The notes: generated from the letters alone by a model not told the origin. Counted from the stretch's first letter, positions 17,086-27,276 are shown. The stretch: DNA of 64,000 nt from Sporosarcina limicola (GCF_014873855.1 NZ_JADBEL010000008.1:67741-131740); one strand, 5' to 3'. Numbers and translations: made by a program.

Positions 17086-19896
17086 ATGTCGAACAATGTT
17101 GATTCCCAACGTTCCCCGTACGCTGTTTTTTCGGGTCCAAACCTTGGGTATGTGATGGAAATGTACGAACTGTTTAAAACATCACCTGAATCGGTCGATA
17201 CCGAACTTGCTGAGATGTTCAGCCGTTACGGAGCACCGGTGTTAAGTGACAAAAAACAGGAACAAGCAGTTGGGGCAGTGGCACCGGGTAATTTGGGTAA
17301 GGTGCTATCCGCTTATAAGTTGCAGGACGCGATCCGCACATATGGACATCTTGCAGCAGATATTTATCCGCTAAATGATCGTCCGAAAGATTCAACTCGA
17401 CTCGAACTTTCCTACTATGGACTGTCGGAACGTGATTTACTGACGATGCCGGCATCCCTATTCTTCGAAAATGTTCCTGCAAGTGTAGATAATGGACTAG
17501 ATGCAGTGAACTATTTGAAGTCGTTGTATACAGGGAAAACAGCCTATGAGTTCGCACACGTCATCGATGAAGAAGAAAGAAACTGGATTCAAACGAAAAT
17601 TGAAAGTGGAGCAATCTCCAAAAAGCTTTCTGATGACGACAAGAAAGCACTTTTAGAAAGATTGACAAAAATCGAGGGATTCGAGAAATTTATTCACCGT
17701 ACATTCGTTGGAGCAAAACGTTTCTCCATTGAAGGTCTCGATACACTTGTTGTCTTACTAGATGAACTTGTACGCCGTTCTGAAGAAGAAAAAACAAAGA
17801 AAGTATTGATTGGAATGGCACACCGTGGCCGTTTGAACGTACTTACACATATTTTGAACAAACCGTATGAAATGATGTTTGCGCAATTTGCTGGAGTCCC
17901 TGAGGAAGCATTCCTGCCGACTGACGGGTCAGTTACCACTTCACGTGGATGGTTTGGTGATGTGAAATACCATATGGGTGCATTATATAAAGGCCAATCC
18001 GGTATGGAACGTTTCCTTGCCTATAACCCATCTCACCTGGAAGTTGTGAATCCGGTCATTACAGGCCAAACGAGAGCAGCCCAGGAAGATATTAATCGTC
18101 CAGGGGTTCCAGAACAAGATATGAAAGCAGCATACGCAGTACTCATACACGGCGATGCAGCGTTTCCAGGAGAAGGAATTGTTCCTGAAACATTTAACTA
18201 CAGCCGAGTACGTGGATTCCAGACGGGTGGATCTATTCACGTCATCGCAAACAATATGATTGGTTTTACAACTGAACACTTCGATTCAAGATCGACGCAT
18301 TATTCTTCAGACCTTGCAAAAGGATATGAAGTACCCGTACTACATGTTAACGCAGACAGTCCTGAATCGGTTGTTGCCGCAGCATCATTTGCGTTCGAAT
18401 ATCGCCAAAAGTTTGGAAAAGACATTCTGATTGATTTACTTGGCTACCGCCGTTATGGTCATAATGAAATGGATGAACCGCTTGTGACGAATCCACTTAT
18501 GTATCATTCAATTCATGAGCATAAGACTGTACGTGAACTCTATGGAGCAGAACTTGCAGCTACGCGTATTTTGACTGAAGAAGATGTAACGAAACTCGAT
18601 TCGGATGTATTTGCAACAATGCAAGCAGCATACGACAGAGTAAAAGCAGAATCTGCACAAGCTAAACCAGTTTCAAACGCCACACCGGCAGAAGTGCTGG
18701 CAGGTTACCCGAGAGATCTTGAAACTGGTGCTGAAGAATCGAATCTTCGTCGAATTAATGAAGAATTGCTTACATACCCTGAAGGATTTAACGTATTTGG
18801 GAAATTGGGGCGTATCTTAAAACGACGTGAGGAACCCTTCAATGGCAAAGGGAAGATTGACTGGGCACATGCAGAAACACTAGCATTTGGAACAATTCTT
18901 CAAGATGGCAATCCAATTCGCTTGACAGGTCAAGACGTCCAGCGTGGAACGTTTGCGCATAGACACCTTGTCTTACATGATGAGAAAACGGGAGAGGAAC
19001 TTGTTCCACTTCATCATATCAGCAATTCGAAAGCGTCATTTGTCGCTTATAATAGCCCGTTAACGGAAACGGCGATTGTCGGTTATGAGTTCGGTTATAA
19101 TCTAGAGGAACAAAAAGCGTTGTCCATTTGGGAAGCACAATATGGTGACTTCGCAAACATGGCACAAGTCATGTTCGATCAATTCGTGTCAGCGAGTTAT
19201 TCGAAATGGGGACAACAATCCGGACTTGTCATGCTATTGCCGCACGCGTATGAAGGCCAAGGCCCTGAGCACTCGAGTGCAAGAGTAGAACGTTACCTAC
19301 AGCTTTGTGCTGAAAATAACTGGACAGTAGCCAATCTGTCAAGTGCTGCGAATTACTTCCATATTCTTCGCCGTCAAGCGAAAATGTTGGGTGATAAATC
19401 GATGCGTCCACTTGTCATTGTGTCACCAAAATCACTTCTGCGTCATCCGCTCGTCGGGGCTGATGTTACTGATTTGACAGAAGGTCATTTCCAGACAGTA
19501 CTCGAGCAACCGGGTACAGGCAAGAAGGCAGAAAAAGTAGAGAAAGTTTTGTTTGCGAGTGGTAAAATGGCGATTGACCTTGCCGAGCGTGTGAAAGACG
19601 GCAAAGGTTTCGATCATCTTCATATCGTGCGCGTGGAACAGCTTTATCCATTCCCGGCCGATAAAATCGAAGACATCATTTCTCGCTACCCGAATGCCAA
19701 AGACCTTGTTTGGGTTCAAGAAGAACCGAAAAACATGGGATCATGGTTATTCGCAAATAATTATATCCGCGAAATTGCAGGAGACAAAAAAGTTTCCTAC
19801 GTTGGGCGAATTCATCGCTCAAGCCCATCTGAGGGTGACGGAGGATCACATAAAACTGAACAAAACCGTATCCTTGATGCAGCATTGAAGAAATAA
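17086..19896 (+). CDS. odhA: 2-oxoglutarate dehydrogenase E1 component
   Basis: Thiamine-diphosphate-dependent decarboxylation of 2-oxoglutarate in the TCA cycle. The 936-residue protein has the N-terminal E1o segment (about residues 15-55), the GMAHRGRLNVL motif, GDAAFPGEGIV and DLLGYRRYGHNEMDEP in the ThDP-binding half, and the transketolase-like C-terminal half with PHAYEGQGPEHSSAR. GGAGGT at 17072 supports ATG 17086. odhB follows after an unusually long, structured 242-bp gap. Confidence 0.96.
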   Translation: MSNNVDSQRSPYAVFSGPNLGYVMEMYELFKTSPESVDTELAEMFSRYGAPVLSDKKQEQAVGAVAPGNLGKVLSAYKLQDAIRTYGHLAADIYPLNDRPKDSTRLELSYYGLSERDLLTMPASLFFENVPASVDNGLDAVNYLKSLYTGKTAYEFAHVIDEEERNWIQTKIESGAISKKLSDDDKKALLERLTKIEGFEKFIHRTFVGAKRFSIEGLDTLVVLLDELVRRSEEEKTKKVLIGMAHRGRLNVLTHILNKPYEMMFAQFAGVPEEAFLPTDGSVTTSRGWFGDVKYHMGALYKGQSGMERFLAYNPSHLEVVNPVITGQTRAAQEDINRPGVPEQDMKAAYAVLIHGDAAFPGEGIVPETFNYSRVRGFQTGGSIHVIANNMIGFTTEHFDSRSTHYSSDLAKGYEVPVLHVNADSPESVVAAASFAFEYRQKFGKDILIDLLGYRRYGHNEMDEPLVTNPLMYHSIHEHKTVRELYGAELAATRILTEEDVTKLDSDVFATMQAAYDRVKAESAQAKPVSNATPAEVLAGYPRDLETGAEESNLRRINEELLTYPEGFNVFGKLGRILKRREEPFNGKGKIDWAHAETLAFGTILQDGNPIRLTGQDVQRGTFAHRHLVLHDEKTGEELVPLHHISNSKASFVAYNSPLTETAIVGYEFGYNLEEQKALSIWEAQYGDFANMAQVMFDQFVSASYSKWGQQSGLVMLLPHAYEGQGPEHSSARVERYLQLCAENNWTVANLSSAANYFHILRRQAKMLGDKSMRPLVIVSPKSLLRHPLVGADVTDLTEGHFQTVLEQPGTGKKAEKVEKVLFASGKMAIDLAERVKDGKGFDHLHIVRVEQLYPFPADKIEDIISRYPNAKDLVWVQEEPKNMGSWLFANNYIREIAGDKKVSYVGRIHRSSPSEGDGGSHKTEQNRILDAALKK

Positions 19897-19924
19897 GAAC
19901 TTGAAATAAGTTTAAATTATTTGT

Positions 19925-20093
19925 CCCGTATTAACGGGCAGTAAGATCCCCACTTCAAGTCTTCGAGGAAACAAGAAGAATCGGTTGGGGATCAATTGCC
20001 CGAAGAGCTTGCGGAATATAGTTCGATTGCGCTTTAAAGCCCGAATGGTTAAACTCACAATCAGTGGGGAATGAGGAACTCCCCCACTGATTG
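19925..20093 (+). ncRNA. structured RNA-like element between odhA and odhB
   Basis: A nested stem is visible: CGGGCA (19935) and GATCCCCA (19945) pair with TGGGGATC (19986) and TGCCCG (19997) around a purine-rich loop. It is preceded by CCCGT/ACGGG and followed by a terminal hairpin CAATCAGTGGGG/CCCCACTGATTG (20058-20093). No open frame with a ribosome site is present. It could be a non-coding RNA, an attenuator or an immobile repeat of transposon origin; I do not recognise a named family. Confidence 0.5.
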
Positions 20094-20138
20094 AAGATTA
20101 ACTTTATTGGAACGTATACATTAGAGGAGGAATTTATT

Positions 20139-21362
20139 GTGGCAGAGATCATAGTACCAGAACTGGCAGAATCGATTACGGAAGGAACGATTGCACAATG
20201 GCTAAAACAGCCAGGTGAAAGTGTTGAAAAGGGTGAATTCATCGTTGAGCTTGAGACAGATAAAGTAAACGTTGAAGTCATTTCGGAGGAAGCGGGAATT
20301 GTTCAAGAACATCTCGCAGCTGAAGGCGACACAGTTCTAGTTGGTCAAGTTATCGCAATCGTTGGTTCAGGATCTGGTGCACTGGCAGCAACTCCATCTG
20401 CTCCTACGGCAGTACCCGTTGAAAAAGTAGAAGCAGCACCCGTAGCGTCGGTAGTTGAAGAAGACACAACTAGTTCGGATCGTACAATTGCGAGTCCAGC
20501 AGCTCGTAAATTAGCACGTGAAAAAGGCATTGATTTAGCAGCTGTGTCACCTGTAGATCCTATGGGCCGTGTTCGTGTACAAGATGTTGAAGCACACGGT
20601 ACAGCTCCAAAAGCACAACCAGCTGCAGCAACTCCTGCACCAAAAGCGGCTGTTCAGGAGGATGGTCGTGTAACACGTGAAAAAATGACACGTCGTCGCC
20701 AGACAATCGCAAAACGTCTTCTTGAAGTAAGACAGTCAACAGCGATGTTAACAACGTTCAATGAAATCGATATGACAAACATCATGGAGCTTCGTTCACG
20801 TAAAAAAGACCAATTTTTTGAGAAAAACGATGTTCGTCTTGGCTTCATGTCATTCTTCACGAAAGCGGTCGTTGCTGCACTTAAAAAATATCCATACGTG
20901 AACTCAGAAATCGATGGAGATGAAATTCTTCTGAAGAACTTCTATGACATCGGTATTGCTGTATCAACTGAAGGTGGACTTGTCGTACCAAACGTTGTAG
21001 ATGCTGATCGTAAAAACTTTGCGGAAATCGAGGCTTCAATTGGTGAACTTGCGAAAAAAGCTCGAGACAATAAGCTTACAATCGCTGACATGACAGGCGG
21101 AACATTCACAATCACGAACGGTGGCGTATTTGGTTCATTATTCTCTACACCAATCTTGAATGGTACACAAGTCGGAATCCTGGGCATGCATACGATTCAA
21201 AAACGCCCAGTTGCTATTGGTAACAATGTTGAAATTCGTCCGATGATGTATGTTGCTCTTTCTTATGATCATCGTGTAATTGATGGTAAAGATTCAGTTG
21301 GATTCCTGAAGATGATAAAAGAATTGATTGAAAATCCAGAAGATCTATTACTTGGATCGTAA
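20139..21362 (+). CDS. odhB: dihydrolipoyl succinyltransferase, 2-oxoglutarate dehydrogenase E2
   Basis: Core of the 2-oxoglutarate dehydrogenase complex, transferring succinyl to CoA. The 407-residue protein has the lipoyl domain (1-75) with the modified Lys in [10 protein letters not shown], an Ala/Pro linker, the E3/E1-binding domain (about 110-145, [12 protein letters not shown]), a second linker, and the catalytic domain ending in [13 protein letters not shown] with the active-site His and Asp. GTG start after GAGGAGG. The E3 gene is not in the window. Confidence 0.96.
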   Translation: MAEIIVPELAESITEGTIAQWLKQPGESVEKGEFIVELETDKVNVEVISEEAGIVQEHLAAEGDTVLVGQVIAIVGSGSGALAATPSAPTAVPVEKVEAAPVASVVEEDTTSSDRTIASPAARKLAREKGIDLAAVSPVDPMGRVRVQDVEAHGTAPKAQPAAATPAPKAAVQEDGRVTREKMTRRRQTIAKRLLEVRQSTAMLTTFNEIDMTNIMELRSRKKDQFFEKNDVRLGFMSFFTKAVVAALKKYPYVNSEIDGDEILLKNFYDIGIAVSTEGGLVVPNVVDADRKNFAEIEASIGELAKKARDNKLTIADMTGGTFTITNGGVFGSLFSTPILNGTQVGILGMHTIQKRPVAIGNNVEIRPMMYVALSYDHRVIDGKDSVGFLKMIKELIENPEDLLLGS

Positions 21363-21372
21363 AAAGGAATAC

Positions 21373-21402
21373 AATCGGCCCATCGTTTTTGGGCCGATTT
21401 TT
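21373..21402 (+). terminator. odhB terminator
   Basis: AATCGGCCC/GGGCCGATT stem followed by T-run. Confidence 0.85.
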
Positions 21403-21436
21403 CCTTATTCATATCGAATGGAAGGTGTGAGTTGTT

Positions 21437-21634
21437 TTGACATTTAAAGATTGGACGACGGCTCCCGCACTGCGTACTGTTGTTTGTAAACATGCGGATG
21501 CCAAAAAGTATGTCGTAAATAATGTCCTGACACCTGGGAAAGAGTATGAAGTGAAAAATGAAACAGAAGAGTTCATTTTCATCCTCGACAATACCGGAAA
21601 AGTCGGCGGCTATTACAAAACATATTTTGAATGA
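21437..21634 (+). CDS. DUF6501 family small protein
   Basis: The 65-residue protein contains CKHADAKKYVVNNVLTPG and a GKVGGYYKTYFE end, as in the small DUF6501 proteins of Bacillales, function unknown. TTG start 9 bases after GAAGGTG. Flanked by terminators on both sides, so monocistronic. Confidence 0.75.
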   Translation: MTFKDWTTAPALRTVVCKHADAKKYVVNNVLTPGKEYEVKNETEEFIFILDNTGKVGGYYKTYFE

Positions 21635-21639
21635 AAAGC

Positions 21640-21675
21640 AAACCCGGTACCCACTTGTTGGTGTAGCGGGTTTTT
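21640..21675 (+). terminator. terminator of the DUF6501 gene
   Basis: AAACCCG/CGGGTTT stem with a 20-base loop and T-run. Confidence 0.65.
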
Positions 21676-21723
21676 AACTTTAATCAGTAAAAATTAGCAC
21701 TGGCTATACTAGGAGGAAAGCAT

Positions 21724-22587
21724 TTGAATTCACTCATAGAACAAGAACAACAACTTCGAGTTAACAGTAGTCACGAAGAAGTGGCTAAGAAGCTAATACA
21801 GCAAGGCGGCTATGTTTCTCCCAATCCCTTCATATGGGAAGATGTACTCGTTAGTATCGTATTGAAAAAACCGGTTCTTTTGAAGGGGCCTTCTGGTTCA
21901 GGAAAAACAAAGCTTGCGCAAACGGTTTCACATTTTTTTCAACAGCCAATGCAAAGTGTAAATTGTTCAGTCGATCTTGATGCGGAATCCCTCCTTGGTT
22001 TTAAAACAATCATTAGTAAAAGTGGGGAAACAGTGATTGAATTCGTCGAAGGGCCGGTCATTCAGGCGATGAAAAAAGGACATATCCTTTACATCGACGA
22101 AATCAATATGGCAAGACCTGAAACGTTACCTATTCTCCATAGTGTACTTGATCATAGACGTATGTTAACAAACCCATTCACAAACGAAGTGATACATGCA
22201 CACGATAATTTCACCGTCATTTCTGCGATTAATGAAGGGTATGTTGGAACATCACCAATGAATGAAGCTTTAAAAAACCGCTTTGTGTCATTTTCTATTC
22301 CTTACTTAAACGGGGAGCAGTTAAAAATGGTCATGCAGGATACATATCCAAGCGCCTCTATGCAGTTAGTTGATGTGATGCTGAATATCGGGAATGACTT
22401 AAAAAATCAAGTGATAAACGGATTATTATCGGACGAGGCAGCATCAGTCAGAAGCTTGCTCGATGCGATTGCACTTGCGGAGCATATTCCTGTGAAACGG
22501 GCTGTGCAATACGCCATAGCAGAGAAACTGGACGATAAGATTGAACGTAGATTGGTCATGGAACTTGTGGATACTTGGGTGAGATGA
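21724..22587 (+). CDS. yojN: MoxR/NorQ-type AAA ATPase (YojN-like)
   Basis: The 287-residue AAA+ ATPase has Walker A GPSGSGKTK near residue 60, Walker B ILYIDEINMA, and the sensor/arginine region NEALKNRF. Such ATPases work with a von Willebrand A partner to remodel or insert metal into target proteins; the partner gene follows after 10 bases. The location downstream of odhAB matches yojN-yojO in Bacillus. The client is unknown. Confidence 0.82.
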   Translation: MNSLIEQEQQLRVNSSHEEVAKKLIQQGGYVSPNPFIWEDVLVSIVLKKPVLLKGPSGSGKTKLAQTVSHFFQQPMQSVNCSVDLDAESLLGFKTIISKSGETVIEFVEGPVIQAMKKGHILYIDEINMARPETLPILHSVLDHRRMLTNPFTNEVIHAHDNFTVISAINEGYVGTSPMNEALKNRFVSFSIPYLNGEQLKMVMQDTYPSASMQLVDVMLNIGNDLKNQVINGLLSDEAASVRSLLDAIALAEHIPVKRAVQYAIAEKLDDKIERRLVMELVDTWVR

Positions 22588-22597
22588 GGCGATTGTT

Positions 22598-24496
22598 ATG
22601 GTGAAGATGAATCGATTCATTCAATTTAATGATGAAACGGTCGATGCTGGGACGTTGTTAGTATACGACCGATTAGCGAAAGCTCTTGCAGATGCCCCTT
22701 TTCTTGAATTGACGGAAAGAAAACTACTTGAGTTCCGGCCAAAAGAAGGCGTTATTTCAATGAGTGTCTTTTGGCGTCATCGGTCGGAAGAGGTAATTCA
22801 TGCAGGTCGACTTTCTGATATTTATCTTTTGACAGCAGGTTATTGGAAACGATTCAGTGTTAACGCATGGCTCAAGTTAACCCGTGAATATAGTTTGCAT
22901 CCACTGCGAAAGTTTACCATCGAACTTCTATCGATGCTTGAAGAATTCCGATTAATCGATGCGATTACAAAGGAAAGACCTGGAACGACAACCGCATTTA
23001 ACATACGAAGAGAAGCTTATATCTACTTTCACCGAAGTGGGTTGTCTTCGAACATGCAAAAAGGTTTTTTTGCCGATGCTATGATGAACCAGCTATTTAT
23101 TTCCCTACATGAAGGGATGTTTACAAACACTTCGATGGACTGGGGACAGATTGACTATAGACTCATTCAATCCGTGTTACAACGGGCTTTTGAATCTACT
23201 AGCACGGAAGACAATACGTATATAGCGAGAAGAATAACGGCTATCGTCGAAATGATGATAGACAATGATCTTGTCCATCAGTATTATTCCATAGGGGATT
23301 CTATCACAGAAGAAAATTCAATGTTCCACTACCATGACGGCATGCTTGACGCTGAAAAAGGGGAAGAGGAACCGAAAGAGACCATTGAGGAAGTGTTTCG
23401 TTCATGGCATCGCGAGAATGAAAATGAATCGGGTGTCCACTTAGAATTCGAGCTCGAGCATGGCCGTTCAGGAACGAGTGATGCTACGAATGGAACGCCT
23501 GGAAACGAAGATGCGGAAATAGAAGAAATGGGTTTTGGAAAATCTGAAGGAAATGATCTTGATCATTGGTCGGAAGAGGAAAGTGATAAATCCGAAAAGC
23601 AGGATAAAAAGTTGAAAGCTGGTAAAATGTTCGGAAAAGAGCATGTAAACGTTGTCTATGAAGAACAACGGCTGGATGTTGTCAATGATATTGAAAACCG
23701 TCAAAAACTTATTGTTTGGCGTGAAGAGCAGAAACCATACGTCCGTTCTTTTGTCAGGGAAATGAAGAAACGAATCGACTTGAAAGAGGATTCGAAAAGA
23801 GAGCATCTTATGAAAGGAAGACTCTCAACGAAATTGACAACAATGGTCATCGATGAACGACCGAAACCGTTTTACCGAAAAAATGCGCCTTCCGGAAGAT
23901 TGGATGCAGTATTCGGACTACTTGTCGACGGTTCAGCATCGATGATTGATAAGTTAGATGAGACGAAAAAGGCAGTTCTGTTATTTCACGATGTCTTACG
24001 TCAACTTGACATCAACCATGAGATTTCATCATATTATGAAGATGCCTATAATGCCTCAAATGAAATACAACCGAATGTGTTTGGCCGAATGCATACATTC
24101 ACTGATCGAAATAAGGATAACGGCATGTCGATTTTATCATTCGATGCGAATGAAGATAATCGTGATGGGTTCGCAATTAGATGGATGGCAAATCAGCTTG
24201 CACCTAGACAAGAGAAGAATAAGTTTCTGTTGATTTTCTCGGATGGTGAACCGTCCGCGTACGGCTACGATCGAAATGGAATCCTCGATACTGCGGAAGC
24301 TGTAATGGAAACCGAAAAAAAGGGGATCTCTGTCATTCATCTTTTCTTGTCAACGGAAGAGTCTACCTACGATCAAAAAGCCATATTTACGATGATCTAT
24401 GGCAATAAAACGGCCTCCTCCAACTCAGTTGAAAGCTTCACAGACCAGACTATGCGGATATTGAGGAAATTGCTCACCCTTGTTATCCCACATTAA
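22598..24496 (+). CDS. yojO: von Willebrand factor A domain protein (YojO/NorD-like)
   Basis: The 632-residue cytosolic protein has an N-terminal NorD/CoxE-like region, a highly acidic low-complexity middle (about residues 245-345) and a C-terminal VWA domain (about 425-630) with a complete MIDAS motif, DGSAS, and a later FSDGEPS. It is the expected partner of the AAA ATPase just upstream. Confidence 0.82.
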   Translation: MVKMNRFIQFNDETVDAGTLLVYDRLAKALADAPFLELTERKLLEFRPKEGVISMSVFWRHRSEEVIHAGRLSDIYLLTAGYWKRFSVNAWLKLTREYSLHPLRKFTIELLSMLEEFRLIDAITKERPGTTTAFNIRREAYIYFHRSGLSSNMQKGFFADAMMNQLFISLHEGMFTNTSMDWGQIDYRLIQSVLQRAFESTSTEDNTYIARRITAIVEMMIDNDLVHQYYSIGDSITEENSMFHYHDGMLDAEKGEEEPKETIEEVFRSWHRENENESGVHLEFELEHGRSGTSDATNGTPGNEDAEIEEMGFGKSEGNDLDHWSEEESDKSEKQDKKLKAGKMFGKEHVNVVYEEQRLDVVNDIENRQKLIVWREEQKPYVRSFVREMKKRIDLKEDSKREHLMKGRLSTKLTTMVIDERPKPFYRKNAPSGRLDAVFGLLVDGSASMIDKLDETKKAVLLFHDVLRQLDINHEISSYYEDAYNASNEIQPNVFGRMHTFTDRNKDNGMSILSFDANEDNRDGFAIRWMANQLAPRQEKNKFLLIFSDGEPSAYGYDRNGILDTAEAVMETEKKGISVIHLFLSTEESTYDQKAIFTMIYGNKTASSNSVESFTDQTMRILRKLLTLVIPH

Positions 24497-24546
24497 TGGG
24501 CAGGCTGCCCCAACTAATTGAATTTCCACTTTATCCGAAATGCATG

Positions 24547-24590
24547 AAAACACAACACCGTCCCTTAGCTAGGACGGTGTTGTGTTTTTT
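24547..24590. terminator. bidirectional terminator between yojO and yaaN
   Basis: AAAACACAACACCGTCC pairs with GGACGGTGTTGTGTTTT; very strong and symmetric. The last codons and stop of the minus-strand yaaN gene lie inside it. Confidence 0.9.
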
Positions 24591-25761
24591 CGTGGACAGC
24601 AAGGAGACGTTGTTTCAATTCTTCTTCCATCCGCCCGATTTCGATTTCAGCCGCTTTTCGTTTAGCCCGACCGTCAGCTTGAATAACAAGTGTTTCTTCG
24701 ATTGTCTGGATTAAATTTTCTTGTGTTTTCTTAAGTGTATCAATTTCAATGATGCCACGTTCGTTTTCTTTGGCGGTTTCTATTGAATTGATTTTCAGCA
24801 TTTCAGAGTTCTTTAGAAGAAGATCATTTGTTGTTTTTGTCACGAGTTTCTGGGACTCGACCGCTTTCATTTGACGATTCAATGTCAAAGCAATTGCTAT
24901 TTGATTTTTCCAAAGTGGTATGGATGTCATGATGGACGATTGGATTTTTTCTGCAAGTGTTTGGTTTGTCTGTTGAATCATCCGAATTTGCGGCGCGCTT
25001 TGGATTGTGATTTGTCGTGATAATTGTAAATCGTATAAACGCTTTTCCAATCTATCGAGGAATTGCGCCATGTCATTTACTTCTTGGAAAGCCATTTGGT
25101 CGTTTGATAATTCCGCTTTGGCCCGCATTTCAGGAATAATCACAGTATCGATTTCATCTCGTTTCAATTCTGCTGCGGCTATGTAGATATTCAGTGCTTG
25201 GAAATAAGTCTTATTCTGCTCGTACAAACTATCCAGCATTCTGACATCATCTAGGAGTCCGCGTTTCGAATGTTCAAGTTGAATACCAATTCGATCGATT
25301 TGCGTGCTTAGCTTTTGATATTTTGTCATCATTTCCTGTACGGATTTTGATACTTTTCCGAAAAGACGTCCAATCGCAGATTTCTTCTTATCACTAAGAT
25401 CGTCTGGATCGATTTCGGATAGCTTATTCATTAGATCACTTAAAACATCGCCGACGGGGCCGATATCCTTGCTTTGGACATGATTGAGCATCTGAGTGGA
25501 GAAACGTGAAAGTTCACCTTGTGCATTGGCACCATACGTGATGATGGCTTCATAATTGCCAATAGGAATTTGGCTGGCAAGTTGTTTGGCCTTTTCCTTT
25601 TCCTCATCAGAAAGTCGGTCTATTAATTTCGGGCTTGTACTATTTTGTGTAGTTTGGGTCTGCATTTCCTTTGGAAGAAGGGGTTCCTGAAAATCAAATG
25701 GATTACCAAGTAGGTCGTCCATTGTTTTTACATCGTTTTTTTGAAGATTACTTTGGGTCAT
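24565..25761 (-). CDS. yaaN: TelA/YaaN family toxic-anion-resistance protein
   Basis: The 398-residue mostly helical protein with long coiled-coil segments matches the TelA family (YaaN in Bacillus, KlaA/TelA in tellurite determinants). The biochemical role is unknown; it is often tied to envelope stress. It overlaps xpaC by 14 bases. Confidence 0.85.
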   Translation of the reverse strand: MTQSNLQKNDVKTMDDLLGNPFDFQEPLLPKEMQTQTTQNSTSPKLIDRLSDEEKEKAKQLASQIPIGNYEAIITYGANAQGELSRFSTQMLNHVQSKDIGPVGDVLSDLMNKLSEIDPDDLSDKKKSAIGRLFGKVSKSVQEMMTKYQKLSTQIDRIGIQLEHSKRGLLDDVRMLDSLYEQNKTYFQALNIYIAAAELKRDEIDTVIIPEMRAKAELSNDQMAFQEVNDMAQFLDRLEKRLYDLQLSRQITIQSAPQIRMIQQTNQTLAEKIQSSIMTSIPLWKNQIAIALTLNRQMKAVESQKLVTKTTNDLLLKNSEMLKINSIETAKENERGIIEIDTLKKTQENLIQTIEETLVIQADGRAKRKAAEIEIGRMEEELKQRLLAVHEKTQHRPS

Positions 25762-26410
25762 TGTGAATATCTCCTTTCATTTCGAGAAGTGGCTTATTTT
25801 TATTCATGGTCACGTCGACAAAGTCGATTTCCATTTGGAGTTTTTCGATATCCGAAGCTAGTACGCTCCGTAAATCCTGCTCTAATTGCTCATTCACGTC
25901 TCCAAGTGTTTCACGTGTGTTTTGTAGAGCAATGCGAAGGTCTTTATCTTTCAATGGTTGATTGACGAGTAGTGCATATTTCGAAGTCAGTTCGACTGCG
26001 GAATCAAGATGGGCATAGAAAAACTTTTCGACATGGTAGAACTTTTTCGGATTTGATCGGACGATGCCAAGAATCCTTTTGGACAGACTATTCATTTCAT
26101 GAAGCTGTCTAAATGCTTGTACCGATCTAACTTGTCCATAAAGGCCATTTAGTTGCCTTATTTTCGCTTTTGCTTCAGAAATTTGTCCTCTTATATGTTT
26201 ATATTCGGACCTTGACATTCCAATTTTTTTTAAGTTGGATGATAGTTGAATTTGTTTAAATGTAAACGTCCCACCGAGATAGATTGCTATCAGTAGACCT
26301 GATGCAGCGACAATATTCATGCCAGCACCAAGTACAAAGTACAGCCATGACCCGAAACTGATGGGGGCGGCGATAAGATGGCGGGTGAAAAACTGTTGAA
26401 TTTCTTTCAT
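25748..26410 (-). CDS. xpaC: XpaC family protein
   Basis: The 220-residue protein has two N-terminal membrane helices (about residues 10-55) and a C-terminal coiled-coil. It matches XpaC, named for 5-bromo-4-chloroindolyl phosphate hydrolysis, and pairs with yaaN as in Bacillus. ATAGGAGG supports ATG 26410. Confidence 0.82.
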   Translation of the reverse strand: MKEIQQFFTRHLIAAPISFGSWLYFVLGAGMNIVAASGLLIAIYLGGTFTFKQIQLSSNLKKIGMSRSEYKHIRGQISEAKAKIRQLNGLYGQVRSVQAFRQLHEMNSLSKRILGIVRSNPKKFYHVEKFFYAHLDSAVELTSKYALLVNQPLKDKDLRIALQNTRETLGDVNEQLEQDLRSVLASDIEKLQMEIDFVDVTMNKNKPLLEMKGDIHNDPK

Positions 26411-26483
26411 AATCTGTCAGGCCTCCTATAGACATATACTTTTATACGTTTTATAACGAATAAGGTTTCATACCTTCACTTTA

Positions 26484-26583
26484 ATTATACCCGAAGACTG
26501 TGGTAAATACATGTTTTTAACATGTATATGGATAAAGTGAAATTTCAATCAAAGGACGAGTCTCTCTATTGTTGTGGTAAAAT
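26484..26583. promoter_or_regulatory. divergent promoter region with a 21-bp palindrome
   Basis: ATACATGTT and AACATGTAT flank TTT (26507-26527). The minus strand has TATAAT at 26489-26484 with ATGTAT inside the palindrome as -35, facing xpaC. The plus strand has TGG-TAAAAT at 26575-26583, facing the hydrolase gene. The palindrome is a candidate operator. Confidence 0.45.
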
Positions 26584-26622
26584 AATGAGGGCTATCAGAA
26601 GCGAATTATTTTAGATAGGGGA

Positions 26623-27276
26623 TTGATACGTATTAAAGGTACATCGCATTTAACAATTGGGGCAGCAGGGGGAATCGGTGTTGGATTATATACCCAAGCA
26701 GACCCTCTAACATTAGGATTATTTGCAGCAGTAGGAGCGGTTTCAGGGTTAATTCCAGATTTGGACACGAACGGATTAGCGAGTAATAAAATCACATTAT
26801 CAAAAGGACTAATTAAAACACCATTGATGTTAATGGGAATCGGCATAATTATATATTCGCTCTACCAATCATTCATTTCAACAACTTTTGATTTCCAACT
26901 TCTACTTAGTATTTTAATCGGTGGAGGAATGGTGGTGCTTTCTAAAATAATTACACAAAAACGGATGCTTACTTTAACAGGTGTGGGAGTAGTAATGGGG
27001 GGATTGGCATTAAACATGACGCTATGGATTATGTTGTTGGGTGTCTACATACTAATTGCTTCCTTCCTGCCACACCGCTCATATACACACACGATTATTG
27101 GGCTCAGTTTTTTCGCGGGTATTATGCATATGGCTCAGACTGCTTTGAGTTTTGATGGGTTGTTTTTAGTTGGAATAGTAGGATACATAAGTCATTTAGT
27201 TGCTGATATGAAGGCGTTGCCAGTGAATAGAAGAGGAGTAAAGTTTTTCGCTCCTATATGGAATAAGGAATTTTGA
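26623..27276 (+). CDS. membrane-bound metal-dependent hydrolase (YdjM-like)
   Basis: The 217-residue protein has about four membrane helices and the conserved polar motifs of the YdjM/DUF457 family: GTSH near the N-terminus, LIPDLDTNGL, PHRSYTHT and HLVADM. Substrate unknown. The TTG start at 26623 follows ATAGGGGA. Confidence 0.78.
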   Translation: MIRIKGTSHLTIGAAGGIGVGLYTQADPLTLGLFAAVGAVSGLIPDLDTNGLASNKITLSKGLIKTPLMLMGIGIIIYSLYQSFISTTFDFQLLLSILIGGGMVVLSKIITQKRMLTLTGVGVVMGGLALNMTLWIMLLGVYILIASFLPHRSYTHTIIGLSFFAGIMHMAQTALSFDGLFLVGIVGYISHLVADMKALPVNRRGVKFFAPIWNKEF

